From an uncultured Sutterella sp. (GTDB taxonomy: Bacteria > Pseudomonadota > Gammaproteobacteria > Burkholderiales > Burkholderiaceae_F), in NCBI GenBank assembly GCA_934255515.1, contig CAKQON010000008.1, positions 1 to 48,561 on the forward strand: DNA of 48,561 nt, read 5' to 3'. Below, piece after piece: positions 26,852 to 36,500 of the stretch. The notes under the pieces are model-generated. The model was not told the DNA's origin, made no database searches, and was given only the letters and a program-made list of their open reading frames with translations. The position numbers and the translations under genes were made by a program. Positions within the stretch are counted from its first letter, which is position 1. Each line of letters opens with the position of its first letter.

Positions 26852-27469
26852 TTACTGAGCAACGCTCACCATGGCAGGACGCAGCACGCGGTCGCCGATG
26901 CACCAGCCGCGCTGGAAGACCTGAACAACGTCGCCCGACTTCATGCCTTCAGGAGCCGGCACCATCGTGATTGCCTGATGGTGATGCGGATCAAAGGGAA
27001 CGCCCTTCGGATCGATCGGCTTCATGTCGGAAACGTCGAGCACATGCAGGAACTGGCGATAAGTCGCCTCCATGCCTTCGCGATAGGGGCTGTCGGGCTG
27101 ACCGTCCGTGGCCTCGAGGGCCTTTTCAAGGCTGTCGACAACGGGAAGCAGGTTCTTCGCGAACTTCTCAATCGCGAACTTGCGCGTCTTGATGAGTTCC
27201 TCGTTCGAGCGGCGGCGGGTGTTTTCAAGTTCCGCCATCGCACGCACGTAGAGGTCGTAGTGTTCGAGAACCTTGGCTTCGGAGAGCTTGAGCGCGGCCT
27301 GAAGCTCCTCGACCGTGGGCTTCTTCGCTTCGGCAGGCTTCGCTTCAGCCTCTGCACCGCAGGCGCATTTCGTCTGAGGCTCCGCATCATGGCAGCCGCA
27401 GCCGCCTTGACCGCACGAGCAGCCGGTTTCGTTCTCTTTCTTGGCAGATTCGTTCTGAGCTTCAGTCAT
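26852..27469 (-). CDS. grpE: Nucleotide exchange factor GrpE with a cysteine-rich N-terminus
   Basis: GrpE releases ADP from DnaK and acts as a thermosensor. The 205-residue product has the long helical region (VEELQAALKLSEAKVLEHYDLYVRAMAELENTRRR), the four-helix part and the C-terminal beta-wing ending VVQVFQRGWCIGDRVLRPAMVSVA. Unusual is the N-terminal 40 residues, which hold six cysteines (17, 19, 24, 26, 35, 37) and H27 in GCSCGQGGCGCH and KCACG. Ordinary GrpE N-termini are disordered and acidic without such cysteines. The cluster could bind a metal or sense redox state, which is inference only. A sigma-32 promoter lies about 105 bases upstream. Confidence 0.96.
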   Translation of the reverse strand: MTEAQNESAKKENETGCSCGQGGCGCHDAEPQTKCACGAEAEAKPAEAKKPTVEELQAALKLSEAKVLEHYDLYVRAMAELENTRRRSNEELIKTRKFAIEKFAKNLLPVVDSLEKALEATDGQPDSPYREGMEATYRQFLHVLDVSDMKPIDPKGVPFDPHHHQAITMVPAPEGMKSGDVVQVFQRGWCIGDRVLRPAMVSVAQ

Positions 27470-27573
27470 TTCGGTTTTCCTGTAGAAAGCGTCCGGATGG
27501 GGGCGCCCCGGCGCTCCCTCTGTTCAGGAAGCGCGGACATTGCCGCCCGTCCGGCAGATCTGGTTTTCCTCAT

Positions 27574-27602
27574 ATATGGGGACGGCGGGGCCCTTTTTCA
27601 AG
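27574..27602 (-). promoter_or_regulatory. Sigma-32 heat-shock promoter of grpE
   Basis: On the minus strand CTTGAAA (27602-27596) and CCCCATAT (27581-27574) are separated by 14 bases, both full matches to the sigma-32 consensus. It lies in the gap between hemH and grpE. The expected transcript starts near 27567, about 98 bases before grpE. Confidence 0.92.
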
Positions 27603-27643
27603 ACCGCGGAAACCTGAGGGAAACGCCGAGATGAAGAGCTTTC

Positions 27644-28660
27644 TTAAATCCAGCCCGAGAGCTCGCGCCGGGCAATGGCCGCATAAGCGTTGACGGCCTC
27701 GTCGCTCTCATTGAGGGCGGGAATGTAGTGGAAGACCCCGTTCGGGTTCGCTCTGAGATAGGCGCCGCGAAGCTCGTACCCGATTTCCTCGATCGTTTCA
27801 AGGCAGTCGGCGGCAAATCCGGGGCAAACCACGTCGATGCGGGGAAGCCCTTTACGAGCAAGCTTTTCCACAAAGGGGAGCGTATAGGGCTGAAGCCACT
27901 CGTCGCGGCCGAAGCGGCTCTGAAAGCTCACCGCCCATTCGTCCCCGCACAGATTGAGCCGTGCGGCAAGCGCCGCTGCCGTTTCATGGCACTGCGCTTC
28001 GTAGACGTCGCCGAGCGCTGTGCTCCTGGCCGGTATCCCATGAAAGCTCATGAGGAGGCGCCCGCCCGCATCCATCGGGCGTCCGGCCTTTTCCCAGAAG
28101 CGCCCGATGTGAAGCGCCAGGGCTTCGATGTAGTCGGGCTCGAGGTGATATTCGCGCACCGTGCGGAGTGCGGGAATATTTCTCATGGAAAGCGCCGTTT
28201 CGAAGACTTCGTCGAGGCACGCCGCTGAAGTCTGCGCGGCATACTGCGCGAAGAGCGGCATCACGAGAATGCGCTCAATCCCTTCCTTTTCGACGAGCCG
28301 GCGTATGCAGTCCTCCACCGCAGGCTTCCCGTAGCGCATCGCCCAGACCACGCGCACGCCGTCGCCGAGCCTCTGCTGGAGCTTCCGGGCAGTCTTCTTC
28401 GTATGGACGATGAGCGGAGAACCTTCCTCCGTCCAGACGCCCTGATAACGCTTTGCGGACTTCGCCGGCCGAACGCGAAGGATGATGCCGTGAAGAATCG
28501 GCCACCACTTCCACTTCGGAAGCTCGATCACGCGGCTGTCAGACAGAAATTCCGCCAGATACTCCCGCACAGCGCCTGCTTCGGGAGCCTCGGGCGAGCC
28601 GGTATTGATGAGAAGAAGCGCAGTCTTCGGACGCTGAGGGGTAAGGGCGGAGTCTTCCAT
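27644..28660 (-). CDS. hemH: Ferrochelatase
   Basis: HemH inserts ferrous iron into protoporphyrin IX in the last step of haem synthesis. The 338-residue product starts its core with ALLLINTGSPEAPEAGAVREYLAEFL. It has the catalytic histidine in LLMSFHGIPARS and the acidic motif in VCPGFAADCLETIEEIGYELR. Also present are MRYGKPAVEDCI and ILVMPLFAQYAAQTS. No C-terminal iron-sulfur cysteine cluster is seen, so it is of the cofactor-free bacterial kind. It lies upstream of grpE on the same strand, but grpE has its own promoter. HemG in this window provides the preceding step. Confidence 0.97.
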   Translation of the reverse strand: MEDSALTPQRPKTALLLINTGSPEAPEAGAVREYLAEFLSDSRVIELPKWKWWPILHGIILRVRPAKSAKRYQGVWTEEGSPLIVHTKKTARKLQQRLGDGVRVVWAMRYGKPAVEDCIRRLVEKEGIERILVMPLFAQYAAQTSAACLDEVFETALSMRNIPALRTVREYHLEPDYIEALALHIGRFWEKAGRPMDAGGRLLMSFHGIPARSTALGDVYEAQCHETAAALAARLNLCGDEWAVSFQSRFGRDEWLQPYTLPFVEKLARKGLPRIDVVCPGFAADCLETIEEIGYELRGAYLRANPNGVFHYIPALNESDEAVNAYAAIARRELSGWI

Positions 28661-28829
28661 AGGATGCCTGAGGCGCTCGTAGGGCGGCGCCGGACTCTGG
28701 CGTCCGGCTCTGCCACCCTGAAATTAAAACTTCAGAAAGCTTTTGACTCGCGGGACCGCACGGGATCCGTAGCAAAAGCGAATGCGCCTCGAATTTTCCG
28801 CCATCGACCTTAAGGTCGCCTTGTGGGCT

Positions 28830-29414
28830 TCAGAGTGCTCGAGCAAGCGCTTCCTGACGCACGCGGCGATGACGCCACATCCAGAGGATGGCGCCGCCCA
28901 GAAGGCTCATCCAGAATTTCCCGAGCACCTGACCGAAGAGATAGTCAAGCGACCCGAAGGCGAGCGTGAGGAAAATCATGCTGTCGACAACGGATCCCAC
29001 AAGACCGGAAACGATCACGGCCGTCGAGGGGAGCTTCTTTCTCATGGGCGTATAGACCGCAAAGTCGGCGAGCTCAGAAAAAAGGAAGGCAGCGGTGGAG
29101 CCGAGCACGACGGAGGGTTCGGCAAGGAAGGCTGAAAGGAAGGCGCCCGCGATGATCGCGGCAATGGTCCAGCGATTCCCGAGAAGATTCTGCACGGCAT
29201 CGCGAAGCACCAGTGCAAGGCCCGCGAGCATCACGGCCGAAGGCGACCAAACGCCGGGCCAGACAGGAATCAGGCAGGGGCCTGACGGATCGCAGACAAG
29301 ACCCACGTTCATCACCACCCAGTTGCCGAGCGGAATGGTGAGAATAAAGAGAATCAGGGTGATGAGGCCGTACTGAAAGTGCCGGCTGGGAAACGCCCGG
29401 GGGCTCATAGCCAT
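28830..29414 (-). CDS. Queuosine-precursor transporter-like protein (VUT/YhhQ family)
   Basis: The 194-residue protein is strongly hydrophobic with about five or six membrane segments. Family-like blocks include VMLAGLALVLRDAVQNLLG, FLSELADFAVYTPMRKK and GLVGSVVDSMIFLTLAFG. In E. coli YhhQ imports 7-cyano-7-deazaguanine and related bases for the tRNA nucleoside queuosine. The exact substrate here is inferred from the family. The ATG at 29414 has AAGGAG seven bases upstream. No queuosine synthesis gene is adjacent. Confidence 0.88.
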   Translation of the reverse strand: MAMSPRAFPSRHFQYGLITLILFILTIPLGNWVVMNVGLVCDPSGPCLIPVWPGVWSPSAVMLAGLALVLRDAVQNLLGNRWTIAAIIAGAFLSAFLAEPSVVLGSTAAFLFSELADFAVYTPMRKKLPSTAVIVSGLVGSVVDSMIFLTLAFGSLDYLFGQVLGKFWMSLLGGAILWMWRHRRVRQEALARAL

Positions 29415-29502
29415 AGCTTTGCTCCTTGAGGACGCGCCTTCCGGCAGATATCCGGCGCACGTCCAAAAAGAATTAAGGGCGGCACCCGAAAGACTGCAGG
29501 CT

Positions 29503-30483
29503 TTAGCAGCCGGTGCCGAAGAACTTCATCACGCGGCGCGGGAGGTATTCGAGTTCGCCCGGGAATCTTCCGCCTTCGGGGAAGCCCACGTGCCCGCCTT
29601 CCTTCGGAAATTCACCCAATACGGACGAGCTCATCTCTGCGACCGTGGGAAGCGCCCAGGCAGGCAGAAACGGGTCATTTTGCGCATTGAGAAGAAGGAG
29701 CGGAACTCTCACCCCCGGCAGATACTGCTTTGCAGAGCATTTCTGCCAGTAGTCCATGGCCGATTTGAAGCCGTGAACCGGAGCCGTGTAGATGTCATCG
29801 AAATCATACAGAGTTCGGCAGCGTCTGATGACCTCAATGTCAAAGAGATCTGGATAAATACGCGCTTTTTCCTCAAGCTTGAGCTTGAGGGTCTTCAGGA
29901 ACATGTCCGCATAGAGCGTGTTGACGCCCTTGCTGATGCGCTCGCTCCCGGCAACCAGATCAATCGGGGCGCAGATCGAAACGGCGCCTTCAACGAGACC
30001 GACGGCATCCTCCCCGAGATCTCCCAGGCACTTTGAGAGCTGATTGCCGCCGAGGGACACGCCCACGGCGTACATCTTCGCCAGGGGGAAGCGCCCGTGA
30101 ACGGTTTTGAGCACCCAGCTGTTGTCTGCCGTGTCGCCCGCGAAATAAGCGCGGGGAAGCCTGTTCATGAGTCCGCCGCAGGTGCGGAAGTGCGCCACCA
30201 CGCCGCGCCAGCCGATCCGCACGCATTCGTGCATGAGGGCTTCAGCGTAGTGGCTGTCGCTTCCGCCCTCAAGTCCGTGAAAATGCACGAGGACGGGCGC
30301 AACCGGATCAATCGGCTCGGGCTCCGCCCAGTCCCAGGCAACGATGTCGTCGTCGGGGGTAGTGACGATTTCCCGTCGATAGGTCACCTTCGGACGCGCC
30401 GTGATGCGCGCCGGAATGACGGTCTGCAGGTGGCCTCCCGGGCACCAGGACGGAGCACTGTAATCGGACTCGGAAATAGGCAT
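29503..30483 (-). CDS. Alpha/beta hydrolase of the YheT family
   Basis: The 326-residue product resembles YheT-type (COG0429) hydrolases. It opens with CPGGHLQTVIPA, the usual PGGHLQT start of this family. The oxyanion block is LVHFHGLEGGSDSHYAEAL, the nucleophile elbow is GVSLGGNQLSK, and the catalytic histidine is in EGGHVGFPEGG; an aspartate in NAQNDPFLP completes the triad. The substrate of YheT proteins is unknown. It lies between the YhhQ-like gene and glnE on the same strand. Confidence 0.9.
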   Translation of the reverse strand: MPISESDYSAPSWCPGGHLQTVIPARITARPKVTYRREIVTTPDDDIVAWDWAEPEPIDPVAPVLVHFHGLEGGSDSHYAEALMHECVRIGWRGVVAHFRTCGGLMNRLPRAYFAGDTADNSWVLKTVHGRFPLAKMYAVGVSLGGNQLSKCLGDLGEDAVGLVEGAVSICAPIDLVAGSERISKGVNTLYADMFLKTLKLKLEEKARIYPDLFDIEVIRRCRTLYDFDDIYTAPVHGFKSAMDYWQKCSAKQYLPGVRVPLLLLNAQNDPFLPAWALPTVAEMSSSVLGEFPKEGGHVGFPEGGRFPGELEYLPRRVMKFFGTGC

Positions 30484-30604
30484 GACGAGGTAGAAGCAAA
30501 AATCGTGAACGGACGTTCAGAAAGCATTTTCGATTTTAGCCCGCTACCGTCTGTTTGCTTCTCCCTGACACAATCTGTTGCGGTTGGCGCATCCCGCGGA
30601 ATGC

Positions 30605-33445
30605 CTACTGCCGCTGCGGTCCGCCATTGCCGAAGACTTCCCGCCAGAGGGTTTTGACGGCTTCGCGCTCCTCTTCGACCATGTCGAGAGGAACCCTCGC
30701 GGGGACGCCTTCGCCGGCATTAAGCCTGATCTCGTGCTGCAGCGTCCGGTAGCGGCGGTAGGCGAGAACCGCCCTCGCCGCGGACGCTTCATCAATAAGC
30801 CCAAGCCTCGCGCACATTTCAAGAAGCAGGATGTTGCCGAAGTTGTTGACGAGCTCCGGAAATTCAGCGCTCCAGCCGAGCACGAGGTACTGCACGATGA
30901 ATTCAACGTCCACCATGCCGCCTCGGTCGTGCTTCAGATCGAAAAGACCGCTTGAATTCGGATGACCCTCGAGCATCTTCGCCCGCATGGCGCTTACCTC
31001 TACCTTGAGCGCGTCGCGGTTGCGGGGTTCCCTGAGAATTGCCACGCGCTCCGCCTCAAACTTGCGGCCGAGGTCCGGGTCGCCCGCGACAAAACGGGCG
31101 CGCGTCAGCGCCTGATGCTCCCAGAGCCAGGCGCCGTTGCCGTCCACATTGCGCTGATAGCGCGAAAACATGTCGAAGGAAGAAACGGCGAGTCCGTTCT
31201 CGCCATTGGGCCTCAGTCTCAAATCGACGTCGAAAAGCTTCCCGGACGATGTCTGCACGGTGAGTGCGCTCATCATCCGGCGCACGAGGCGGCTGTATAG
31301 CGCATCCGACTCCGGATCGGGATCGTCGCAGAGGAAGACGAGATCGAGGTCGCTCTGGTACCCGAGTTCCTTCCCCCCGAGCTTCCCGTAGCCGATCACG
31401 GCAAATTTCGGCGGCTCCTCGGGGTGCTTCGGCAAACTCGCCCATGCGAGATTGAGCACTTCCGCAATCACAGCATCAGCGAGTGCGGAAAGCTGGTCGG
31501 CAAGGCGCTCCACGGCGAACCGTCCGTCAAGATCCGCCACCAGCAGGCGGAACACTGCGCCGTGGTGCGCGTCGCGCAGGTAATTCATCTGCCGCTCCTG
31601 GTCGCCTTCGGCGGACATGAGCTGCTCATGGAGAATCTCCCGCCAGCCGCTCCAGTCGACCGGGGTGAAGTCGTCCATTTCCGAACTTCTCGAATCGACG
31701 AGCTCATCGAGCACAATGGGATGACGCACGACGTAGTCTGCGCTCCAGCGGCTTGCCGCAAGCACGCGGCCGACGCGGGCTGCTGCGGAAGGATACTGGT
31801 AAAGGAGCGCCGCATAGGTCGAGCGGCCGGCGATCGCCTCAAGGAGACGCAGGTAGCGCGAAAGCTCCTCGGCGCTCGAAATCACGCGGGTGCCGGACCG
31901 TTCAATCCATTCGGGGCACTTTTCGACGACGAACTGCACGAGCCGCCGCATGCGCGTGCGCGCCTCTTCGGAAAGGACGAGCGCGCGCCGGCCGCTTACA
32001 AGCGAAAGAATGCGCGAGGCGAGCTCGCCGCTTGAATCGCCGTAACCCAGATCGCCAAGCAGCTTCTCAAGCATTTCGGGCGCTCTCGGAGACCCGTCCG
32101 CCCAGCCTGTCGGCCAGCGATCCGCATCCTTAGCTTCCGATTTTTCAGCATTCACCTGGAAAACGCCGTCGAAAGTCTTCACTACATACTCGCGCACGCG
32201 CTCGATTTTCGACCAGAGCTCAGAGGGTTCCATGCCGAGGAGGCCGGCCGCGCGCTCGAGCGTCTCTCCCTCGCGCGGCAGCCACTGCGTCTGCTGATCG
32301 TCGACGTACTGCAGCGCATGCTCTACATCGCGCAGGAATACGTAGTACCCGGAAAGCGTATCTGCGGCCTCCGCCGAGAGGGCGCCCGCACGGGCGAGCG
32401 CCTCGATCATCGGGAGCGTTGAGCGGCCGCGCAGCGTCGCATCGCGCCCGCCGCGGATCACCTGAAGCGTCTGAACAATAAATTCGATTTCCCGGATTCC
32501 TCCGCGTCCAAGCTTGACGTTGCAGCCTTCCCGCGAACGCGCAAGCTCCCTGCGGTCCGTTTCCGCGCGCACGAGTTCATGCAGCTTCGTAAGCGAGCTG
32601 ATGGCGCTGAAGTCCAGATATTTGCGAAATACGAAAGGCTGGACCAGAGAGCGGATGTAGCGCGATTCCGTCTCAAACTGCTCGGGCGTAGAAAATACCG
32701 GACCACTCACGATCCGGCCCTTCAGCCATGCAAAGCGCTCCCAGTCGCGCCCCTGCGTGTAAAGATATTCCTCGAGCATGTCGGCCGAGCAGACGATCGG
32801 ACCGGCGTCGCCGTTGGGCCTCAGGCGCATGTCGACGCGGAAAACAAACCCGGGGCCTTCCGGGTCATTCAAGGCCGGAATGATCCGGCGCGCGAGCCGC
32901 GCATAAAACTCGTCGACCGTCACGGACCGGCGGGCATTGAGGAATTCCGCCGTCGGCCGAGTTTCGCCTTCGTCGCCGTAAAGAAAAATCAGGTCGATGT
33001 CGGAAGAGACGTTGAGCTCCCGGCCGCCGAGCTTGCCCATGCCGACAACGAGCAGATCCTGCGGAACGCCTTCAGCATTCATCGGCACGCCCCAGCGCTC
33101 GGCAAGCTCGCGCCCGTGAACGCGCACCACGGCCTGAATGGATTCCTCCGCAAAGATGGTCATCGTGTCGACCACCTCATGGAAGCCGCAGGCGCCCGTG
33201 GCGTTTCGCCCGATGAGGGTAAGCATGATGTCGCGGCGAAGCTTTCTGAGCGCGAGCGAGAGCTGCTCGCTGTCTGCCGCCCGGAGAATCTCCCCGCGGA
33301 TACGTTCGCGCGACCAGGGCTCTGCAGCCAGTGCTTCAAACCGGGCAAGCTTCTCCGCTTCGTCGTCGCCCGGCACCAAGGCCTTGAGCGAACGCGATGC
33401 AAAGAGCGAAAGTTCAGCAGCTTCCCTCAACGTCGGCCTCGTCAT
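30605..33445 (-). CDS. glnE: Glutamine synthetase adenylyltransferase/deadenylylase
   Basis: GlnE adds AMP to, and removes it from, glutamine synthetase in answer to the PII protein and glutamine. The 946-residue product has the two nucleotidyltransferase domains with their G-S-D-x-D cores: LVVGMGKLGGRELNVSSDIDLIF in the N-terminal half and VIGYGKLGGKELGYQSDLDLVFL in the C-terminal half, each with the following PII-uridylyl-like helical region. It has a strong AAGGAG seven bases before the ATG. It is divergent from yhdP, with 127 bases between them. Confidence 0.97.
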   Translation of the reverse strand: MTRPTLREAAELSLFASRSLKALVPGDDEAEKLARFEALAAEPWSRERIRGEILRAADSEQLSLALRKLRRDIMLTLIGRNATGACGFHEVVDTMTIFAEESIQAVVRVHGRELAERWGVPMNAEGVPQDLLVVGMGKLGGRELNVSSDIDLIFLYGDEGETRPTAEFLNARRSVTVDEFYARLARRIIPALNDPEGPGFVFRVDMRLRPNGDAGPIVCSADMLEEYLYTQGRDWERFAWLKGRIVSGPVFSTPEQFETESRYIRSLVQPFVFRKYLDFSAISSLTKLHELVRAETDRRELARSREGCNVKLGRGGIREIEFIVQTLQVIRGGRDATLRGRSTLPMIEALARAGALSAEAADTLSGYYVFLRDVEHALQYVDDQQTQWLPREGETLERAAGLLGMEPSELWSKIERVREYVVKTFDGVFQVNAEKSEAKDADRWPTGWADGSPRAPEMLEKLLGDLGYGDSSGELASRILSLVSGRRALVLSEEARTRMRRLVQFVVEKCPEWIERSGTRVISSAEELSRYLRLLEAIAGRSTYAALLYQYPSAAARVGRVLAASRWSADYVVRHPIVLDELVDSRSSEMDDFTPVDWSGWREILHEQLMSAEGDQERQMNYLRDAHHGAVFRLLVADLDGRFAVERLADQLSALADAVIAEVLNLAWASLPKHPEEPPKFAVIGYGKLGGKELGYQSDLDLVFLCDDPDPESDALYSRLVRRMMSALTVQTSSGKLFDVDLRLRPNGENGLAVSSFDMFSRYQRNVDGNGAWLWEHQALTRARFVAGDPDLGRKFEAERVAILREPRNRDALKVEVSAMRAKMLEGHPNSSGLFDLKHDRGGMVDVEFIVQYLVLGWSAEFPELVNNFGNILLLEMCARLGLIDEASAARAVLAYRRYRTLQHEIRLNAGEGVPARVPLDMVEEEREAVKTLWREVFGNGGPQRQ

Positions 33446-33572
33446 ATTTGTCTCCTTCTGGCAAGAAGCGCGTGTATCTGCAATTCTACGTTTCGATTTG
33501 ACAAACCTTGCAGGCGCGGCGCCGTGCTAACGTTTCGAGTGGCACTTCCCTCAACCCTGAAGCGATTCTGCT

Positions 33573-36500
33573 GTGCGCCCCGAATCCCCCTATTGCGAAG
33601 CTCAGACCGGGCATTCTTCCTCCCTGAGAAAATGGCTCGGGAGAGCGGGCTGGTTTTTGCTCGCGATTTGGTTCATCGCCGGATCGGCAATCGTTTTCTC
33701 GCGCTGGTTCTTCACGTCGCAATTCCCGAAGCACCTCAGCCAATATGAGGCGATGCTCGGCGAAGCAACCGGCATTGACGTGAAGGCGGGTCGTCTGCAG
33801 ACCGGCTTCACGTTGCTGCGCCCCGTCATCACGCTCGAGGATGTCGCGCTCTCGCGCAGAAGCGGGCCGGTGTCGCTCCATCTGCCGAAAGTGCAGGCCG
33901 AACTTGCCTGGAGCTCCATCTGGCATCTGGAGCCCCGCTTTCAGACGCTCATCATCTCCGCGCCTACATTCAATGTAAGACGGTTGAATGAAAAGACTTA
34001 CGATATCGGCGGCTTTACGCTCGACATTGGCGGCGCAGCAGAACCCGCTCCCTCCGGCGAAGCATCCCGCAAGACCGATATTCCGGCCCTCAAATGGCTG
34101 CTGAGCCAGGGACGGATTCTGATTAAGAACGGAACCTTCCGCTATACGGACGAAACGCTGCCGGAGCCGCTGCCGGTTGCCGTCAACCGCGCGAACATTG
34201 CTTTTGAGCAGCGGCTTTTCGACTACCGGGCGTCGCTTTCGGGCATTCTCCAAACGGACGGCATTGCAAGACCCTTTGATCTGCGCGCCCGGCTTGAAAA
34301 GAACATCTTCTCGGAGAAGGCTGATCCCTTCACCTGGAAGGGTGAGGCTTATGCGGACTTTGCGCGCGTCGACTTCGCGCGCATTATGCAGCGCATCGGC
34401 TTCGCAAATGTCGTGCGCACAGGATCGGGGGCCGCGCGCACGTGGATCAGCTTCGATTCCGGCCGCATCACGCGGCTCCTCTCCGACATCAACCTTTCCC
34501 TGGTTCGCGCTCAGATTGCACCGGAGCTCGAAAAACTCAACCTCTCGGGTCTTTCGGGCCGCATCGAATTCTCTGAAGATGAAGGCGGCATGCACTTTCG
34601 CGCCGATCGTCTTGTCTTTCAGCACGGCCTCAACGGCTCGCGCTTCGGACCGGCCACGATTACCGCCGACTGCGCGAAGAACGTTGCCGACGACGTGAGT
34701 TCATGCAATTTCATGGCATCTGAAGTCTCCATCGGAACGCTCGCCAAAATTGCCTCATCGCTTCCGCTGCCTCACGATGCGCTCGACTTTCTCTCCGAGC
34801 GTCCGATCTCCGGCATCCTCCAGGAAGCGAGCGCCTCATTTCACAGCGACTATAAAAATCCGAGCAACTGGAGCTTCGCGGGGGTATTCCGCGGCATCAC
34901 GGTTCCTCCGGGAGAGGACAGGCTCCCAGGCATACGGAACCTTTCCGGCTCCGTCCGCACTGATACGCCGGGCGAATTCGACATCACGCTCGACATGCAT
35001 TACGGCGCGCTTTATTTCCCCGGCGTCTTCAGGAATCCGCAGCTCAACGTGACGAGCCTTACGGGTCGGGTGAAGGCATCCATTCACTCGGAGGTCAATC
35101 TGACCTTTGAAGACATTAAGGTCGCCAACGACGATCTTGCCGCGCGGGCGGAGGGATCCTGGAAAAATTCGGGCGGCGCGGGGTCAATCGACATTTCGGG
35201 TTCGGTCGAGCGCGGCATCGGCACCTCCGTCATCAAGTATCTTCCCAACGTCATCGGCGATCCGGCGCTCGACTACGTCGAGGCTGCGATCATGGGAGGC
35301 CGCATTACGGGCGGCAGATTCGTCGTCCGCGGGCCCTTGAATGCCTTCCCCTGGGACGGCTGGAATCCGGCAGAGGGTGAGTTCCGGATTGAAGGTGATG
35401 TCGCAGAAGGCTCCATGGACTTCATGCCGACGCGCGAAAGGACGAAGGACGGCAAAGCCTGGGTCCGGGGCGGAGAATTCCCGGTGCTCACCCGCGTCGG
35501 CGCGCATCTTGCCTTTGTCGGCAACCGGATGACCATCACAGGAAATTCCGCGAAGTGCGGAGCGCTCTCGGCAACAGACGTCAAGGTTGAAATCCCGTCC
35601 TTTGTTTCCAATCCTCCGCTCCTTACGGTTGACGGGAAAATCACGGGTGACCTCGGCGAAGCGCTCGGCTACCTCGGGAGAGCCGGATTCCTCGCCGATC
35701 TGATCGGAAAGCCCTTTGAGAAATCCCGCGGAAGCGGCGCAACTGAAGCTGTCCTTTCGCTTCGGGTTCCGCTCGGAAACGGCACTACCGAATATTCGGT
35801 CGACGCCGCGCTCTCTCAAGGGACCTTCGCTTATCAGCCGTTCCTCCCGGAAGTGAAGAACCTTTCCGGAAAACTCTCCGTATCCTCGAAAGGCATTTCA
35901 ACGCCCCAGGTCTTCCGCGGCAGCACAGCCGCCGGCCCCGTCACGGCATCGGCGCAGTCGGACAAAAACGGCGTCACGCTTGACATTCATTCAGAAGCGA
36001 TCCCTGAGGATCTCCAGAGGCTCGCAGATGCCGGCTGGGTCACTCCCTGGTTCGGCGCGCTCTCCGGAAAAACTGAAGTCCGCACCCGAGCCACGATTCC
36101 CTGGGATTCAAAAAAGCCTCTCAGAATTGAAGGCGAGTCTGCCCTTGAAGGACTCGCGAGCGAACTTCCCGACCCTCTCGGAAAATCGGCTCATACAAAA
36201 ATCCCCGCCAAATTCACCTATGAGCACGACGGGACTCATGCCTCGCTTTCGATCTCGGCGTCGCCCCTCATTAATCTGAATTTCGGCTGGCAGGGAGACA
36301 AGCTCTTGCGCGGCTACATCGGACTCGGCGCCCCCATGAGAAGCGTCGCTTCGGGTCTCGAAGCCGCAATCCGCGCCGAAAAGCTCGACCTCACGCGCTG
36401 GACCGAGCTTTGGGAAAAGCTGCAGAAAGCACCGGCTGCACCGCTGAAGAAAGCTTCAGCGGCGGGCAGCATCCCCGACATTTCCAAGCTCGACTTCTAT

